This document shows positions 1 through 10,964 of a stretch of 64,000 nt of DNA, piece by piece. The stretch comes from Hydractinia symbiolongicarpus. Lineage: Eukaryota; Cnidaria; Hydrozoa; Anthoathecata; Hydractiniidae. The notes beneath the pieces were generated by a model. The model was given only the letters and a program-made list of their open reading frames with translations. It did no database searches and was not told the origin of the DNA. The stretch covers positions 9,300,001 through 9,364,000 of the forward strand of contig NC_079879.1 in assembly GCF_029227915.1 (NCBI RefSeq). Reading direction: 5' to 3'. The position numbers were made by a program, and so were the translations under genes. Position 1 is the first letter of the stretch. Every line of letters starts with the position of its first letter.

Positions 1-91
1 ATGAATTCACAGGACTGTTTTCTCTAGCGAACGGTGATATTTTAATCGATACAGAAATATACGTTCACTTTCCTATCACTGATTCTTGTAA

Positions 92-163
92 TGCCGTGAC
101 CAGGATTCGAACCTTGGTTATTGCGGCCACAACGCAATGTACTAACCACTATACGATCACGGC
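92..163 (-). tRNA. tRNA-His: tRNA-His (GUG), form A variant
   Basis: C50 to A breaks T-stem pair 50-64; all else fits the consensus. Confidence 0.85.
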
Positions 164-385
164 TCATATGAGATTGTTAGCCATATATGTCTTGTTCAAA
201 ACACTCTGCTGCAATGCGATGATTAAGAAGTAAATATCGTTATGTTTGAAGTCGATACACAACATAATTCGGTTATATAAAGAAAATAAACAAAATAAAT
301 GCATACGACTGTTTTCTCTAGCGAACGGAGGCAATTTAATTGATACAGAAGTACATGTTCATGATCCTATCACTGACTCTTGTAA

Positions 386-457
386 TGCCGTGACCAGAAT
401 TCGAACCTGGGTTATTGCGGCCACAACGCAATGTACTAACCACTATACCATCACGGC
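386..457 (-). tRNA. tRNA-His: tRNA-His (GUG), form A variant
   Basis: C61 to T (G53.U61 wobble) and C9 to G. The same pair of changes marks 1269, 3298 and 17827. Confidence 0.85.
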
Positions 458-680
458 TGATGTGAGATTGTTATCCATATATGTCTTGTAAAAACACTGT
501 GCTGCAATGCGTTGATTAAGAAATGTATTACGTTATGTTTGAAGTCGATACACACCATAATTTGGTGTAATAGAGAAAACAAGCAAGGTTAAAGCATCAG
601 GAGCTGTTCATCCAAGCGAACGGCGTCAATTTAATCGATACAGAAATATATGTTCACTTTCCTAACACTGATTCTTGTAA

Positions 681-752
681 TGCCGTGACCAGGATTCGAA
701 CCTGGGTTATTGCGGCCACAACGCAATGTACTAACCACTATACGATCACGGC
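681..752 (-). tRNA. tRNA-His: tRNA-His (GUG), form A, consensus copy
   Basis: Matches the consensus at all 72 bases. The cloverleaf is complete: 7-bp acceptor, TTGCG/CGCAA anticodon stem, four-base variable loop, CCAGG/CCTGG T stem. CCA is not encoded. G-1 is not encoded either (base -1 is not G), as expected where a guanylyltransferase adds it. Confidence 0.95.
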
Positions 753-974
753 CGATATAAGATTGTTAACCATATATGTCTTGTTCAAAACACTCTGCTG
801 CAATGCGATGATTAAGAAGTATATTTCGTTATGTTTGAAGTCGATACACAACATAATTCAGTGATATAAAGAAAATAAACAAAATGAATTCATAGGACTG
901 TTTTCTCTAGCGAACGGTGATATTTTAATCGATACAGAAATATACGTTCACTTTCCTATCACTGATTCTTGTAT

Positions 975-1046
975 TGCCGTGACCAGGATTTGAACCTTGG
1001 TTATTGCGGCCACAACGCAATGTACTAACCACTATACGATCACGAC
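975..1046 (-). tRNA. tRNA-His: tRNA-His (GUG), form A, degenerate
   Basis: G57 to A in the B box, C50 to A in the T stem and C2 to T (U2.G71). Probably weak. Confidence 0.75.
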
Positions 1047-1268
1047 TCATATGAGATTGTTAACCATATATGTCTTGTTCAAAACCCTCTGCTGCAATGC
1101 GATGATTAAGAAGTAAATTTCGTTATGTTTGAAGTCGATACACAACATAATTCGGTTATATAAAGAAAATAAACAAAATAAATGCATAGGACTGTTTTTT
1201 CTAGCGAACGGATGCAATTTAATTGATACAGAAGTACATGTTCACTATCCTATCACTGACTCTTGTAA

Positions 1269-1340
1269 TGCCGTGACCAGAATTCGAACCTGGGTTATTG
1301 CGGCCACAACGCAATGTACTAACCACTATACCATCACGGC
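1269..1340 (-). tRNA. tRNA-His: tRNA-His (GUG), form A variant
   Basis: C61 to T and C9 to G, as at 386. First unit of the 2029-bp duplication. Confidence 0.85.
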
Positions 1341-1563
1341 TGATGTGAGATTGTTATCCATATATGTCTTGTAAAAACACTGTGCTGCAATGCGTTGATT
1401 AAGAAATGTATTACGTTATGTTTGAAGTCGATACACACCATAATTTGGTGTAATAGAGAAAACAAGCGAAACTAAAGCATAAGGAGCTGTTCATCCAAGC
1501 GAACGGGGTCAATTTAATCGATACAGAAATATATGTTCACTTTCCTAACACTGATTCTTGTAA

Positions 1564-1635
1564 TGCCGCGACCAGGATTCGAACCTGGGTTATTGCGGCC
1601 ACAACGCAATTTACTAACCACCATACGATCACGGC
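1564..1635 (-). tRNA. tRNA-His: tRNA-His (GUG), form A variant
   Basis: A68 to G (U5.G68), C25 to A and A14 to G; the last changes a conserved A-box base. Confidence 0.8.
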
Positions 1636-1857
1636 CGATATAAGATTGTTAACCATATATGTCTTGTTCAAAACACTCTGCTGCAATGCGATGATTAAGA
1701 AGTATATTTCGTTATGTTTGAAGTCGACACACAACATAATTCAGTGATATAAAGAAAATAAACAAAATGAATTCGTAGGACTGTTTTCTCTAGCGAACAG
1801 AGACATTTTAATCCATACAGAAATATATGTTCACTTTTCTATCACTGATTCTTGTAA

Positions 1858-1929
1858 TGCCGTGACCAGGATTCGAACCTGGGTTATTGCGGCCACAACG
1901 CAATGTACTAACCACTATACAATCACGGG
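1858..1929 (-). tRNA. tRNA-His: tRNA-His (GUG), form A, 1-72 mismatch
   Basis: G1 is C, so pair 1-72 is C.C; also C9 to T. Confidence 0.8.
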
Positions 1930-2155
1930 TGATATAAGATTGTTAACCATATATGTCTTGTTCAAAACACTCTGCAGCAATGCGATGATTAAGAAGTATA
2001 TTTCGTTATGTTTGAAGTCGATACACAACATAATTCGGTTATTTAAAAAGAATAAACAAAATGAATGCATAAGACTGTTTTCTCTATCGAATCGCACGGA
2101 GACAATTTAATCGATACAGAAGTACACGTTAACTTCCTATCACAGATTCTTTTAA

Positions 2156-2227
2156 TGAAATGACCAGGATTCGAACCTGGGTTATTGCGGCCACAACGCA
2201 ATGAACTAACCACTACACGATCACGGA
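2156..2227 (-). tRNA. tRNA-His-like (GUG), form B
   Basis: T69-T71 in the acceptor 3' strand, G1 to T, A12 to G and A24 to T in the D arm. Acceptor pairing is poor; probably a pseudogene. Confidence 0.65.
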
Positions 2228-2449
2228 TTATGTGAGATTGTTAACTATACATGCCTTGTTAAAAACACTCTGCTGCAAGGCGATGATTAAGAAGTATATT
2301 ACGTTATCTTTGAAGCCGATACACAACATAATTCGGTGATATAAAGAAAATAACCAAAATGAATTCATAGGACTGTTTTCTCTAGCGAACAGAGACATTT
2401 TAATCGATACGGAAATACATGTTCACATTCTTATCACAGATTCTGGCAT

Positions 2450-2484
2450 TGCCGTTACCAGGATTCGAACCTGGCTTATACGGC
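2450..2484 (-). pseudogene. 35-bp mini-tRNA: acceptor plus T arm only
   Basis: The D arm, anticodon arm and variable loop are deleted. What is left is GCCGT paired with ACGGC, discriminator A, and a complete CCAGG/CCTGG T arm with intact B box. It has the shape of an acceptor-T minihelix. No A box. Confidence 0.8.
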
Positions 2485-2710
2485 TAATGTGAGATTGTTA
2501 ACTAAATATGTCTTGTTCAAAACACTCTGCTTCAATGCGATGATTAAGAAGTATATTTCGTTATGTTTGAAGTCGATACACAACATAATTCGGTTATTTA
2601 AAAAGAATAAACAAAATGAATGCATAAGACTGTTTTCTCTATCGAATCGCACGGAGACAATTTAATCGATACAGAAGTACACGTTAACTTCCTATCACAG
2701 ATTCTTCTAA

Positions 2711-2782
2711 CGAAATGACCAGGACTCGAACCTGGGTTATTGCGGCCACAACGCAATGTACTAACCACTATACGATCACGGC
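2711..2782 (-). tRNA. tRNA-His-like (GUG), form B
   Basis: T69-T71; discriminator is G73; A59 to G keeps the B box. Confidence 0.7.
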
Positions 2783-3003
2783 TGATAAAAGATTGTTAAC
2801 CATATATGTCTTGTTCAAAACACTCTGCTGCAATGCGATGATTAAGAAGTATATCTCGTTATGTTTGAAGTCGATACACAACATAATTCAGTTACTTAAA
2901 AAGAAAAAACAAAATGAATGCATAGGAATGTTTTCTCTATCGAACGAAGTCAATTTAATCGATACAGAAGTACACGTTAACTTCCTATCACAGATTCTTC
3001 CAA

Positions 3004-3075
3004 TGAAATGACCAGGATTCGAACCTGGGTTATTGCGGCCACAACGCAATGTACTAACCACTATACGATCACGAC
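3004..3075 (-). tRNA. tRNA-His-like (GUG), form B, crossover chimera
   Basis: Form B 3' strand joined to a 5' half with C2 to T, as in the copy at 975. This tRNA holds the left breakpoint of the second 2029-bp copy. Confidence 0.7.
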
Positions 3076-3297
3076 TCATATGAGATTGTTAACCATATAT
3101 GTCTTGTTCAAAACCCTCTGCTGCAATGCGATGATTAAGAAGTAAATTTCGTTATGTTTGAAGTCGATACACAACATAATTCGGTTATATAAAGAAAATA
3201 AACAAAATAAATGCATAGGACTGTTTTTTCTAGCGAACGGATGCAATTTAATTGATACAGAAGTACATGTTCACTATCCTATCACTGACTCTTGTAA

Positions 3298-3369
3298 TGC
3301 CGTGACCAGAATTCGAACCTGGGTTATTGCGGCCACAACGCAATGTACTAACCACTATACCATCACGGC
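3298..3369 (-). tRNA. tRNA-His: tRNA-His (GUG), form A variant
   Basis: Duplicate of 1269. Confidence 0.85.
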
Positions 3370-3592
3370 TGATGTGAGATTGTTATCCATATATGTCTTG
3401 TAAAAACACTGTGCTGCAATGCGTTGATTAAGAAATGTATTACGTTATGTTTGAAGTCGATACACACCATAATTTGGTGTAATAGAGAAAACAAGCGAAA
3501 CTAAAGCATAAGGAGCTGTTCATCCAAGCGAACGGGGTCAATTTAATCGATACAGAAATATATGTTCACTTTCCTAACACTGATTCTTGTAA

Positions 3593-3664
3593 TGCCGCGA
3601 CCAGGATTCGAACCTGGGTTATTGCGGCCACAACGCAATTTACTAACCACCATACGATCACGGC
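3593..3664 (-). tRNA. tRNA-His: tRNA-His (GUG), form A variant
   Basis: Duplicate of 1564. Confidence 0.8.
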
Positions 3665-3886
3665 CGATATAAGATTGTTAACCATATATGTCTTGTTCAA
3701 AACACTCTGCTGCAATGCGATGATTAAGAAGTATATTTCGTTATGTTTGAAGTCGACACACAACATAATTCAGTGATATAAAGAAAATAAACAAAATGAA
3801 TTCGTAGGACTGTTTTCTCTAGCGAACAGAGACATTTTAATCCATACAGAAATATATGTTCACTTTTCTATCACTGATTCTTGTAA

Positions 3887-3958
3887 TGCCGTGACCAGGA
3901 TTCGAACCTGGGTTATTGCGGCCACAACGCAATGTACTAACCACTATACAATCACGGG
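3887..3958 (-). tRNA. tRNA-His: tRNA-His (GUG), form A, 1-72 mismatch
   Basis: Duplicate of 1858. Confidence 0.8.
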
Positions 3959-4184
3959 TGATATAAGATTGTTAACCATATATGTCTTGTTCAAAACACT
4001 CTGCAGCAATGCGATGATTAAGAAGTATATTTCGTTATGTTTGAAGTCGATACACAACATAATTCGGTTATTTAAAAAGAATAAACAAAATGAATGCATA
4101 AGACTGTTTTCTCTATCGAATCGCACGGAGACAATTTAATCGATACAGAAGTACACGTTAACTTCCTATCACAGATTCTTTTAA

Positions 4185-4256
4185 TGAAATGACCAGGATT
4201 CGAACCTGGGTTATTGCAGCCACAACGCAATGAACTAACCACTACACGATCACGGA
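4185..4256 (-). tRNA. tRNA-His-like (GUG), form B
   Basis: Duplicate of 2156 with C39 to T added (G31.U39), the only difference seen in the 2029-bp copy. Confidence 0.65.
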
Positions 4257-4478
4257 TTATGTGAGATTGTTAACTATACATGCCTTGTTAAAAACACTCT
4301 GCTGCAAGGCGATGATTAAGAAGTATATTACGTTATCTTTGAAGCCGATACACAACATAATTCGGTGATATAAAGAAAATAACCAAAATGAATTCATAGG
4401 ACTGTTTTCTCTAGCGAACAGAGACATTTTAATCGATACGGAAATACATGTTCACATTCTTATCACAGATTCTGGCAT

Positions 4479-4513
4479 TGCCGTTACCAGGATTCGAACC
4501 TGGCTTATACGGC
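4479..4513 (-). pseudogene. 35-bp mini-tRNA
   Basis: Duplicate of the minihelix at 2450. Confidence 0.8.
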
Positions 4514-4739
4514 TAATGTGAGATTGTTAACTAAATATGTCTTGTTCAAAACACTCTGCTTCAATGCGATGATTAAGAAGTATATTTCGTTATGTTTGAA
4601 GTCGATACACAACATAATTCGGTTATTTAAAAAGAATAAACAAAATGAATGCATAAGACTGTTTTCTCTATCGAATCGCACGGAGACAATTTAATCGATA
4701 CAGAAGTACACGTTAACTTCCTATCACAGATTCTTCTAA

Positions 4740-4811
4740 CGAAATGACCAGGACTCGAACCTGGGTTATTGCGGCCACAACGCAATGTACTAACCACTAT
4801 ACGATCACGGC
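4740..4811 (-). tRNA. tRNA-His-like (GUG), form B
   Basis: Duplicate of 2711 (G73). Confidence 0.7.
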
Positions 4812-5032
4812 TGATAAAAGATTGTTAACCATATATGTCTTGTTCAAAACACTCTGCTGCAATGCGATGATTAAGAAGTATATCTCGTTATGTTTGAAGT
4901 CGATACACAACATAATTCAGTTACTTAAAAAGAAAAAACAAAATGAATGCATAGGAATGTTTTCTCTATCGAACGAAGTCAATTTAATCGATACAGAAGT
5001 ACACGTTAACTTCCTATCACAGATTCTTCCAA

Positions 5033-5104
5033 TGAAATGACCAGGATTCGAACCTGGGTTATTGCGGCCACAACGCAATGTACTAACCACTATACGATCA
5101 CGGC
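5033..5104 (-). tRNA. tRNA-His-like (GUG), form B
   Basis: T69-T71 are the only changes. Right end of the duplication falls in this tRNA. Confidence 0.7.
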
Positions 5105-5328
5105 TGATGTGAGATTGTTATCTATATATGTCTTGTTCAAAACACTGTGCTGCAATGCGTTGATTAAGAAATGTATTACGTTATGTTTGAAGTCGATACA
5201 CAACATAATTCCGTGTAATAGAGAAAACAAGCAAAGTTAAAGCATCAGGAGCTGTTCATCCAAGCGAACGGGGTCAATTTAATCGATACAGAAATATATG
5301 TTCACTTTCCTATCACTGATTCTTGTAC

Positions 5329-5400
5329 TGCCGTGACCAGGATTCGAACCTGGGTTATTGCGGCCACAACGTAATGTACTAACCACTATACGATCACGGC
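5329..5400 (-). tRNA. tRNA-His: tRNA-His (GUG), form A variant
   Basis: G29 to A gives A29.C41 in the anticodon stem. Confidence 0.85.
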
Positions 5401-5621
5401 TGATATAAGATTGTTAACCATATATGTCTTGTTCAAAACACTCTGCTGCAATGCGATGATTAAGAAGTATATTTCGTTATATTTGAAGTCGATACACAAC
5501 ATAATTCGGTTATTTATAAAAAATAAACAAAATGAATGCATAAGACTGTTTTCTCTATCGAACGGAGACAATTTAATCGATACAGAAGTACACGTTAACT
5601 TCCTATCACAGATTCTTCTAA

Positions 5622-5693
5622 TGAAATGACCAGGATTGGAACCTGGGTTATTGCGGCCACAACGCAATGTACTAACGACTATACGATCACGGT
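5622..5693 (-). tRNA. tRNA-His-like (GUG), form B with A1
   Basis: Also G57 to C (B box) and G18 to C (invariant D-loop G). Likely pseudogene. Confidence 0.55.
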
Positions 5694-5916
5694 GATATGA
5701 GATTGTTATCTGTATATGTCTTGTTCAAAACACTGTGCTGCAATGGGTTGATTAAGAAATGTATTACGTTATGTTTGAAGTCGATAAACAACATAATTCG
5801 TTGTAATAGAGAAAACAAGCAAAATTAAAGCATCAGGAGCTGTTCATCCAAGCGAACGGGGTCAATTTAATCGATACAGAAATATATGTTCACTTTCCTA
5901 TCTCTGATTCTTGTAA

Positions 5917-5988
5917 TGCCGTGACCAGGATTCGAACATGGGTTATTGCGGCCACAACGCAATGTACTAACCACCATACGATCACGGC
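5917..5988 (-). tRNA. tRNA-His: tRNA-His (GUG), form A variant
   Basis: G52 to T (T-stem and B-box) and A14 to G. Confidence 0.78.
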
Positions 5989-6210
5989 CGATATAAGATT
6001 GTTAACCATATATGTCTTGTTCAAAACACTCTGCTGCAATGCGATGATTAAGAAGTATATTTCGTTATATTTGAAGTCGACACACAACATAATTCAGTGA
6101 TATAAAGAAAATAAACAAAATGAATTCATAGGACTGTTTTCTCTAGCGAACAGAGACATTTTAATCCATACAGAAATATATGTTCACTTTTCTATCACTG
6201 ATTCTTGTAA

Positions 6211-6282
6211 TGCCGTGACCAGGATTCGAACCTGGGTTATTGCGGCCACAACGCAATGTACTAACCACTATACGATCACGGG
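6211..6282 (-). tRNA. tRNA-His: tRNA-His (GUG), form A, 1-72 mismatch
   Basis: G1 to C, as at 1858. Confidence 0.8.
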
Positions 6283-6508
6283 TGATATAAGATTGTTAAC
6301 CATATATGTCTTGTTCAAAACACTCTGCAGCAATGCGATGATTAAGAAGTATATTTCGTTATGTTTGAAGTCGATACACAACATAATTCGGTTATTTAAA
6401 AAGAATAAACAAAATGAATGCATAAGACTGTTTTCTCTATCGAACTGCACGGAGACAATTTAATCGATACAGAAGTACACGTTAACTTCCTATCACAGAT
6501 TCTTTTAA

Positions 6509-6580
6509 TGAAATGACCAGGATTCTAACCTGGGTTATTGCGGCCACAACGCAATGAACTAACCACTACACGATCACGGA
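6509..6580 (-). tRNA. tRNA-His-like (GUG), form B, degenerate
   Basis: C56 to A in the B box, A24 to T and G1 to T in addition to T69-T71. Confidence 0.55.
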
Positions 6581-6802
6581 TTATGTGAGATTGTTAACTA
6601 TACATGCCTTGTTCAAAACACTCTGCTGCAAGGCGATGATTGAGAAGTATATTACGTTATCTTTGAAGCCGATACACAACATAATTCGGTGATATAAAGA
6701 AAATAAACAAAATGAATTCATAGGACTGTTTTCTCTAGCGAACAGAGACATTTTAATCGATACGGAAATACATGTTCACATTCTTATCACAGATTCTGGC
6801 AT

Positions 6803-6837
6803 TGCCGTTACCAGGATTCGAACCTGGCTTATACGGC
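6803..6837 (-). pseudogene. 35-bp mini-tRNA
   Basis: Same deletion product as at 2450, outside the 2029-bp duplication. Confidence 0.8.
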
Positions 6838-7058
6838 TAATGTGAGATTGTTAACTATATATGTCTTGTTCAAAACACTCTGCTTCAATGCGTTGATTAA
6901 GAAATTTATTACGTTATGTTTGAAGTCGATACACAACATAATTCGTTTATTTAAAAAGAATAAACAAAATGAATGCATAGGACTGTTTTCTCTATGGAAC
7001 GGAGACAATTTAATCGATACAGAAGGACACGTTAACTTCCTATCACAGATTCTTCCAA

Positions 7059-7130
7059 TGAAATGACCAGGTTTCGAACCTGGGTTATTGCGGCCGCAAC
7101 GCAATGTACTAACCACTATACGATCACGGC
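7059..7130 (-). tRNA. tRNA-His-like, form B, anticodon GCG
   Basis: T35 to C turns the anticodon into GCG (reads Arg CGC). T60 to A. The acceptor stem is the broken form B. Confidence 0.65.
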
Positions 7131-7354
7131 TGATGTGAGATTGTTATCTATATATGTCTTGTTCAAAACACTGTGCTGCAATGCGTTGATTAAGAAATGT
7201 ATTACGTTATGCTTGAAGTCGATACACAACATAATTCGGTGTAATAGAGAAAAGAAGCAAAATTAAAGCATCAGGAGCTGTTTATCCAAGCGAAGGGGGT
7301 CAATTTAATCGCGACAGAAATATATGTTCACTTTCCTATTACTGATTCTTGTAA

Positions 7355-7426
7355 TGCGGTGCTCAGGATTCGAACCTGGGTTATGGCGGCCACAACGCAA
7401 TGTACTAACCACTATACGATCACGGC
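7355..7426 (-). tRNA. tRNA-His: tRNA-His (GUG), form A, degenerate
   Basis: G70 to C, T66 to G, G65 to A and A42 to C; several stem pairs lost. Confidence 0.7.
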
Positions 7427-7644
7427 TTATGTGAGATTGACTATACATGCCTTGTTCAAAACACTCTGCTGCAAGGCGATGATTAAGAAGTATATTACGT
7501 TATGTTTGAAGCCGATACACAACATAATTCGGTTATTTAAAAAGAATAAACAAAATAAATGCATAGGACTTTTTTCTCTATGGAACGGAGACAATTTAAT
7601 CGATACAGAAGTAAACGTTAACTTCCTATCACAGATTCTTCTAA

Positions 7645-7716
7645 CAAAATGACCAGGACTCGAACCTGGGTTATTGCGGCCACAACGCAATGTACTAACC
7701 ACTATACGATCACGGC
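7645..7716 (-). tRNA. tRNA-His-like (GUG), form B
   Basis: G73, and C72 to T in addition to T69-T71. Confidence 0.65.
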
Positions 7717-7937
7717 TGATAAAAGATTGTTAACCATATATGTCTTGTTCAAAACACTCTGCTGCAATGCGATGATTAAGAAGTATATTTCGTTATGTTT
7801 GAAGTGGATACACAACATAATTCAGTTACTTAAAAAGAAAAAACAAAATGAATGCATAGGAATGTTTTCTCTATCGAACGAAGTCAATTCAATCGATACA
7901 GAAGTACACGTTAACTTCCTATCACAGATTCTTCCAA

Positions 7938-8009
7938 TGAAATGACCAGGATTCGAACCTGGGTTATTGCGGCCACAACGCAATGTACTAACCACTATAC
8001 GATCACGGC
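7938..8009 (-). tRNA. tRNA-His-like (GUG), form B
   Basis: Only the form B changes. Confidence 0.7.
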
Positions 8010-8233
8010 TGATGTGAGATTGTTATCTATATATGTCTTGTTCAAAACACTGTGCTGCAATGCGTTGATTAAGAAATGTATTACGTTATGTTTGAAGTCG
8101 ATACACAAAATTATTCGGTGTAATAGAGAAAACAAGCAAAATTAAAGCATCAGGAGCTGTTCATCCAAGCGAACGGGGTCAATTTAATCGATACAGAAAT
8201 ATATGTTCACTTTCCTATCACTGATTCTTGTAA

Positions 8234-8305
8234 TGCCGTGACCAGGATTCGAACCTGGGTTATTGCGGCCACAACGTAATGTACTAACCACTATACGATC
8301 ACGGC
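8234..8305 (-). tRNA. tRNA-His: tRNA-His (GUG), form A variant
   Basis: G29 to A, as at 5329. Confidence 0.85.
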
Positions 8306-8526
8306 TGATATAAGATTGTTAACCATATATGTCTTGTTCAAAACACTCTGCTGCAATGCGATGATTAAGAAGTATATTTCGTTATATTTGAAGTCGATAC
8401 ACTACATAATTCGGTTATTTATAAAAAATAAACAAAATGAATGCATAAGACTGTTTTCTCTATCGAACGGAGACAATTTAATCGATACAGAAGTACACGT
8501 TAACTTCCTATCACAGATTCTTCTAA

Positions 8527-8598
8527 TGAAATGACCAGGATTGGAACCTGGGTTATTGCGGCCACAACGCAATGTACTAACGACTATACGATCACGGT
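8527..8598 (-). tRNA. tRNA-His-like (GUG), form B with A1
   Basis: Same G57 to C and G18 to C as at 5622. Confidence 0.55.
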
Positions 8599-8821
8599 GA
8601 TATGAGATTGTTATCTGTATATGTCTTGTTCAAAACACTGTGCTGCAATGGGTTGATTAAGAAATGTATTACGTTATGTTTGAAGTCGATAAACAACATA
8701 ATTCGGTGTAATAGAGAAAACAAGCAAAATTAAAGCATCAGGAGCTGTTCATCCAAGCGAACGGGGTCAATTTAATCGATACAGAAATATATGTTCACTT
8801 TCCTATCTCTGATTCTTGTAA

Positions 8822-8893
8822 TGCCGTGACCAGGATTCGAACATGGGTTATTGCGGCCACAACGCAATGTACTAACCCCTATACGATCACGGC
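8822..8893 (-). tRNA. tRNA-His: tRNA-His (GUG), form A variant
   Basis: G52 to T and one D-loop change. Confidence 0.78.
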
Positions 8894-9110
8894 TTATGTG
8901 AGATTGACTATACATGCCTTGTTCAAAACACTCTGCTGCAAGGCAATGATTAAGAAGTATATTACGTTATGTTTGAAGCCGATACACAACATAATTCGGT
9001 GATATAAAGAAAATAACAAAATGAATTCATAGGACTGTTTTCTCTAGCAAACGGTGATATTTTAATCGATACAGAAGTACACGTTAACTTCCTATCACAG
9101 ATTCTGCTAA

Positions 9111-9182
9111 TGAAATGACCAGGATGCGAACCTGGGTTATTGCGGCCACAACGCAATGTACTAACCACTATACGATCACGGC
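9111..9182 (-). tRNA. tRNA-His-like (GUG), form B
   Basis: A58 to C removes the T54-A58 pair and weakens the B box. Confidence 0.6.
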
Positions 9183-9406
9183 TGATGTGAGATTGTTATC
9201 TATATATGTCTTGTTCAAAACACTGTGCTGCAATGCGTTGATTAAGAAATGTATTACGTTATGTTTGAAGTCGATACACAAAATTATTCGGTGTAATAGA
9301 GAAAACAAGCAAAATTAAAGCATCAGGAGCTGTTCATCAAAGCGAACGGGGTCAATTTAATCAATACGGAAATACATGTTCACTTTCCTATCACTGATTC
9401 TTGTAA

Positions 9407-9478
9407 TGCCGTGACCAGGATTCAAACCTGGGCTATTGCGGCCACAACGGAATGTACTAACCACTATACGATCACGGT
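9407..9478 (-). tRNA. tRNA-His: tRNA-His (GUG), form A with A1
   Basis: C56 to T in the B box, G29 to C in the anticodon stem. Confidence 0.7.
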
Positions 9479-9695
9479 TTATGTGGGATTGACTATACAT
9501 GCCTTGTTCAAAACACTCTGCTGCAAGGCGATGATTAAGAGGTATATCATGTTATGTTTGAAGCTGATACATAACATAATTCGGTGATATAAAGAGAATA
9601 ACAAAATGAATTCATAGGACTGTTTTCTCTAGCGAACGGAGATATTTTATTCGTACAGAAATATATGTTCACTTTCCTATCACTGATTCTTGTAA

Positions 9696-9767
9696 TGCCG
9701 TGACCAGGATTCGAACCTGGGTTATTGCGGCCACAACGCAATGTACTAACCACTATACGATCACGGC
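9696..9767 (-). tRNA. tRNA-His: tRNA-His (GUG), form A, consensus copy
   Basis: Matches the consensus at every base. Confidence 0.95.
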
Positions 9768-9988
9768 CGATATAAGATTGTTAACCGTATAGGTCTTGTT
9801 CAAAACACTCTGCTGCAATGCGATGATTAAGAAGTATATTTCGTTATGTTTGAAGTCGATAAAAAACATAATTCGGTTATTTAAAAAGGATAAACAAAAT
9901 GAATGCATAGGCCTGTTTTCTCTATCGAACGGAGACAATTTAATCGATACAGAAGTACACGTTAACTTCCTATCACAGATTCTGCTAA

Positions 9989-10060
9989 TGAAATGACCAG
10001 GATGCGAACCTGGATTATTGCGGCCACAACGATATGTACTAACCACTATACGATCACGGC
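9989..10060 (-). tRNA. tRNA-His-like (GUG), form B, degenerate
   Basis: A58 to C, plus two changes at 28-29 in the anticodon stem and one at 48. Confidence 0.55.
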
Positions 10061-10284
10061 TGATGTGAGATTGTTATCTATATATGTCTTGCTCAAAACA
10101 CTGTGCTGCAATGCGTTGATTAAGAAATGTATTACGTTATGTTTGAAGTCGATACACAAAATTATTCGGTATAATAGAGAAAACAAGCAAAATTAAAGCA
10201 TCAGGAGCTGTTCATCAAAGCGAACGGGGTCAATTTAATCAATACGGAAATACATGTTCACTTTCCTATCACTGATTCTTGTAA

Positions 10285-10301
10285 TGCCGTGACCAGGATT
10301 C
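10285..10301 (-). pseudogene. 17-bp tRNA 3'-end fragment at a recombination junction
   Basis: The last 17 bases of a form A tRNA run straight into the 3' flank of the next form B copy. Both partners share gattc at the joint, so a deletion through short homology, or an illegitimate crossover, removed about one monomer. Confidence 0.75.
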
Positions 10302-10307
10302 TGCTAA

Positions 10308-10379
10308 TGAAATGACCAGGATGCGAACCTGGGTTATTGCGGCCACAACGCAATGTACTAACCACTATACGATCACGGC
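10308..10379 (-). tRNA. tRNA-His-like (GUG), form B
   Basis: A58 to C; only 6 bp separate it from the fragment at 10285. Confidence 0.6.
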
Positions 10380-10603
10380 TGATGTGAGATTGTTATCTAT
10401 ATATGTCTTGTTCAAAACACTGTGCTGCAATGCGTTGATTAAGAAATGTATTACGTTATGTTTGAAGTCGATACACAAAATTATTCGGTGTAATGGAGAA
10501 AACAAGCAAAATTAAAGCATCAGGAGCTGTTCATCAAAGCGAACGGGGTCAATTTAATCAATACGGAAATACATGTTCACTTTCCTATCACTGATTCTTG
10601 TAA

Positions 10604-10675
10604 TGCCGTGACCAGGATTCAAACCTGGGCTATTGCGGCCACAACGGAATGTACTAACCACTATACGATCACGGT
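10604..10675 (-). tRNA. tRNA-His: tRNA-His (GUG), form A with A1
   Basis: Same C56 to T and G29 to C as at 9407. Confidence 0.7.
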
Positions 10676-10892
10676 TTATGTGGGATTGACTATACATGCC
10701 TTGTTCAAAACACTCTGCTGCAAGGCGATGATTAAGAGGTATATCATGTTATGTTTGAAGCTGATACATAACATAATTCGGTGATATAAAGAGAATAACA
10801 AAATGAATTTATAGGACTGTTTTCTCTAGCGAACGGAGATATTTTATTCGTACAGAAATATATGTTCACTTTCCTATCACTGATTCTTGTAA

Positions 10893-10964
10893 TGCCGTGA
10901 CCAGGATTCGAACCTGGGTTATTGCGGCCACAACGCGATGTACTAACCACTATACGATCACGGC
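10893..10964 (-). tRNA. tRNA-His: tRNA-His (GUG), form A variant
   Basis: T28 to C is the only change (C28.A42). Confidence 0.87.

Larger units (their letters stand above)
1005..5062. repeat. 2029-bp duplication (seven monomers, two copies)
   Basis: The monomers with tRNAs at 1269 to 2711 recur at 3298 to 4740 with a constant shift of 2029 bp. By eye I saw one difference, G versus A at 2185ish/4214ish in the anticodon stem. The left junction lies inside a tRNA: the copy at 3004 has the form B 3' half but the 5' flank of the copy at 975. This is what unequal crossover through the tRNA would leave. Ends are approximate, because they fall in conserved sequence. Confidence 0.9.

Noticed and set aside
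9696-9767. tRNAs on the plus strand
   Set aside because: The plus strand reads only the complement of tRNA-His; box order and anticodon make sense on the minus strand only.
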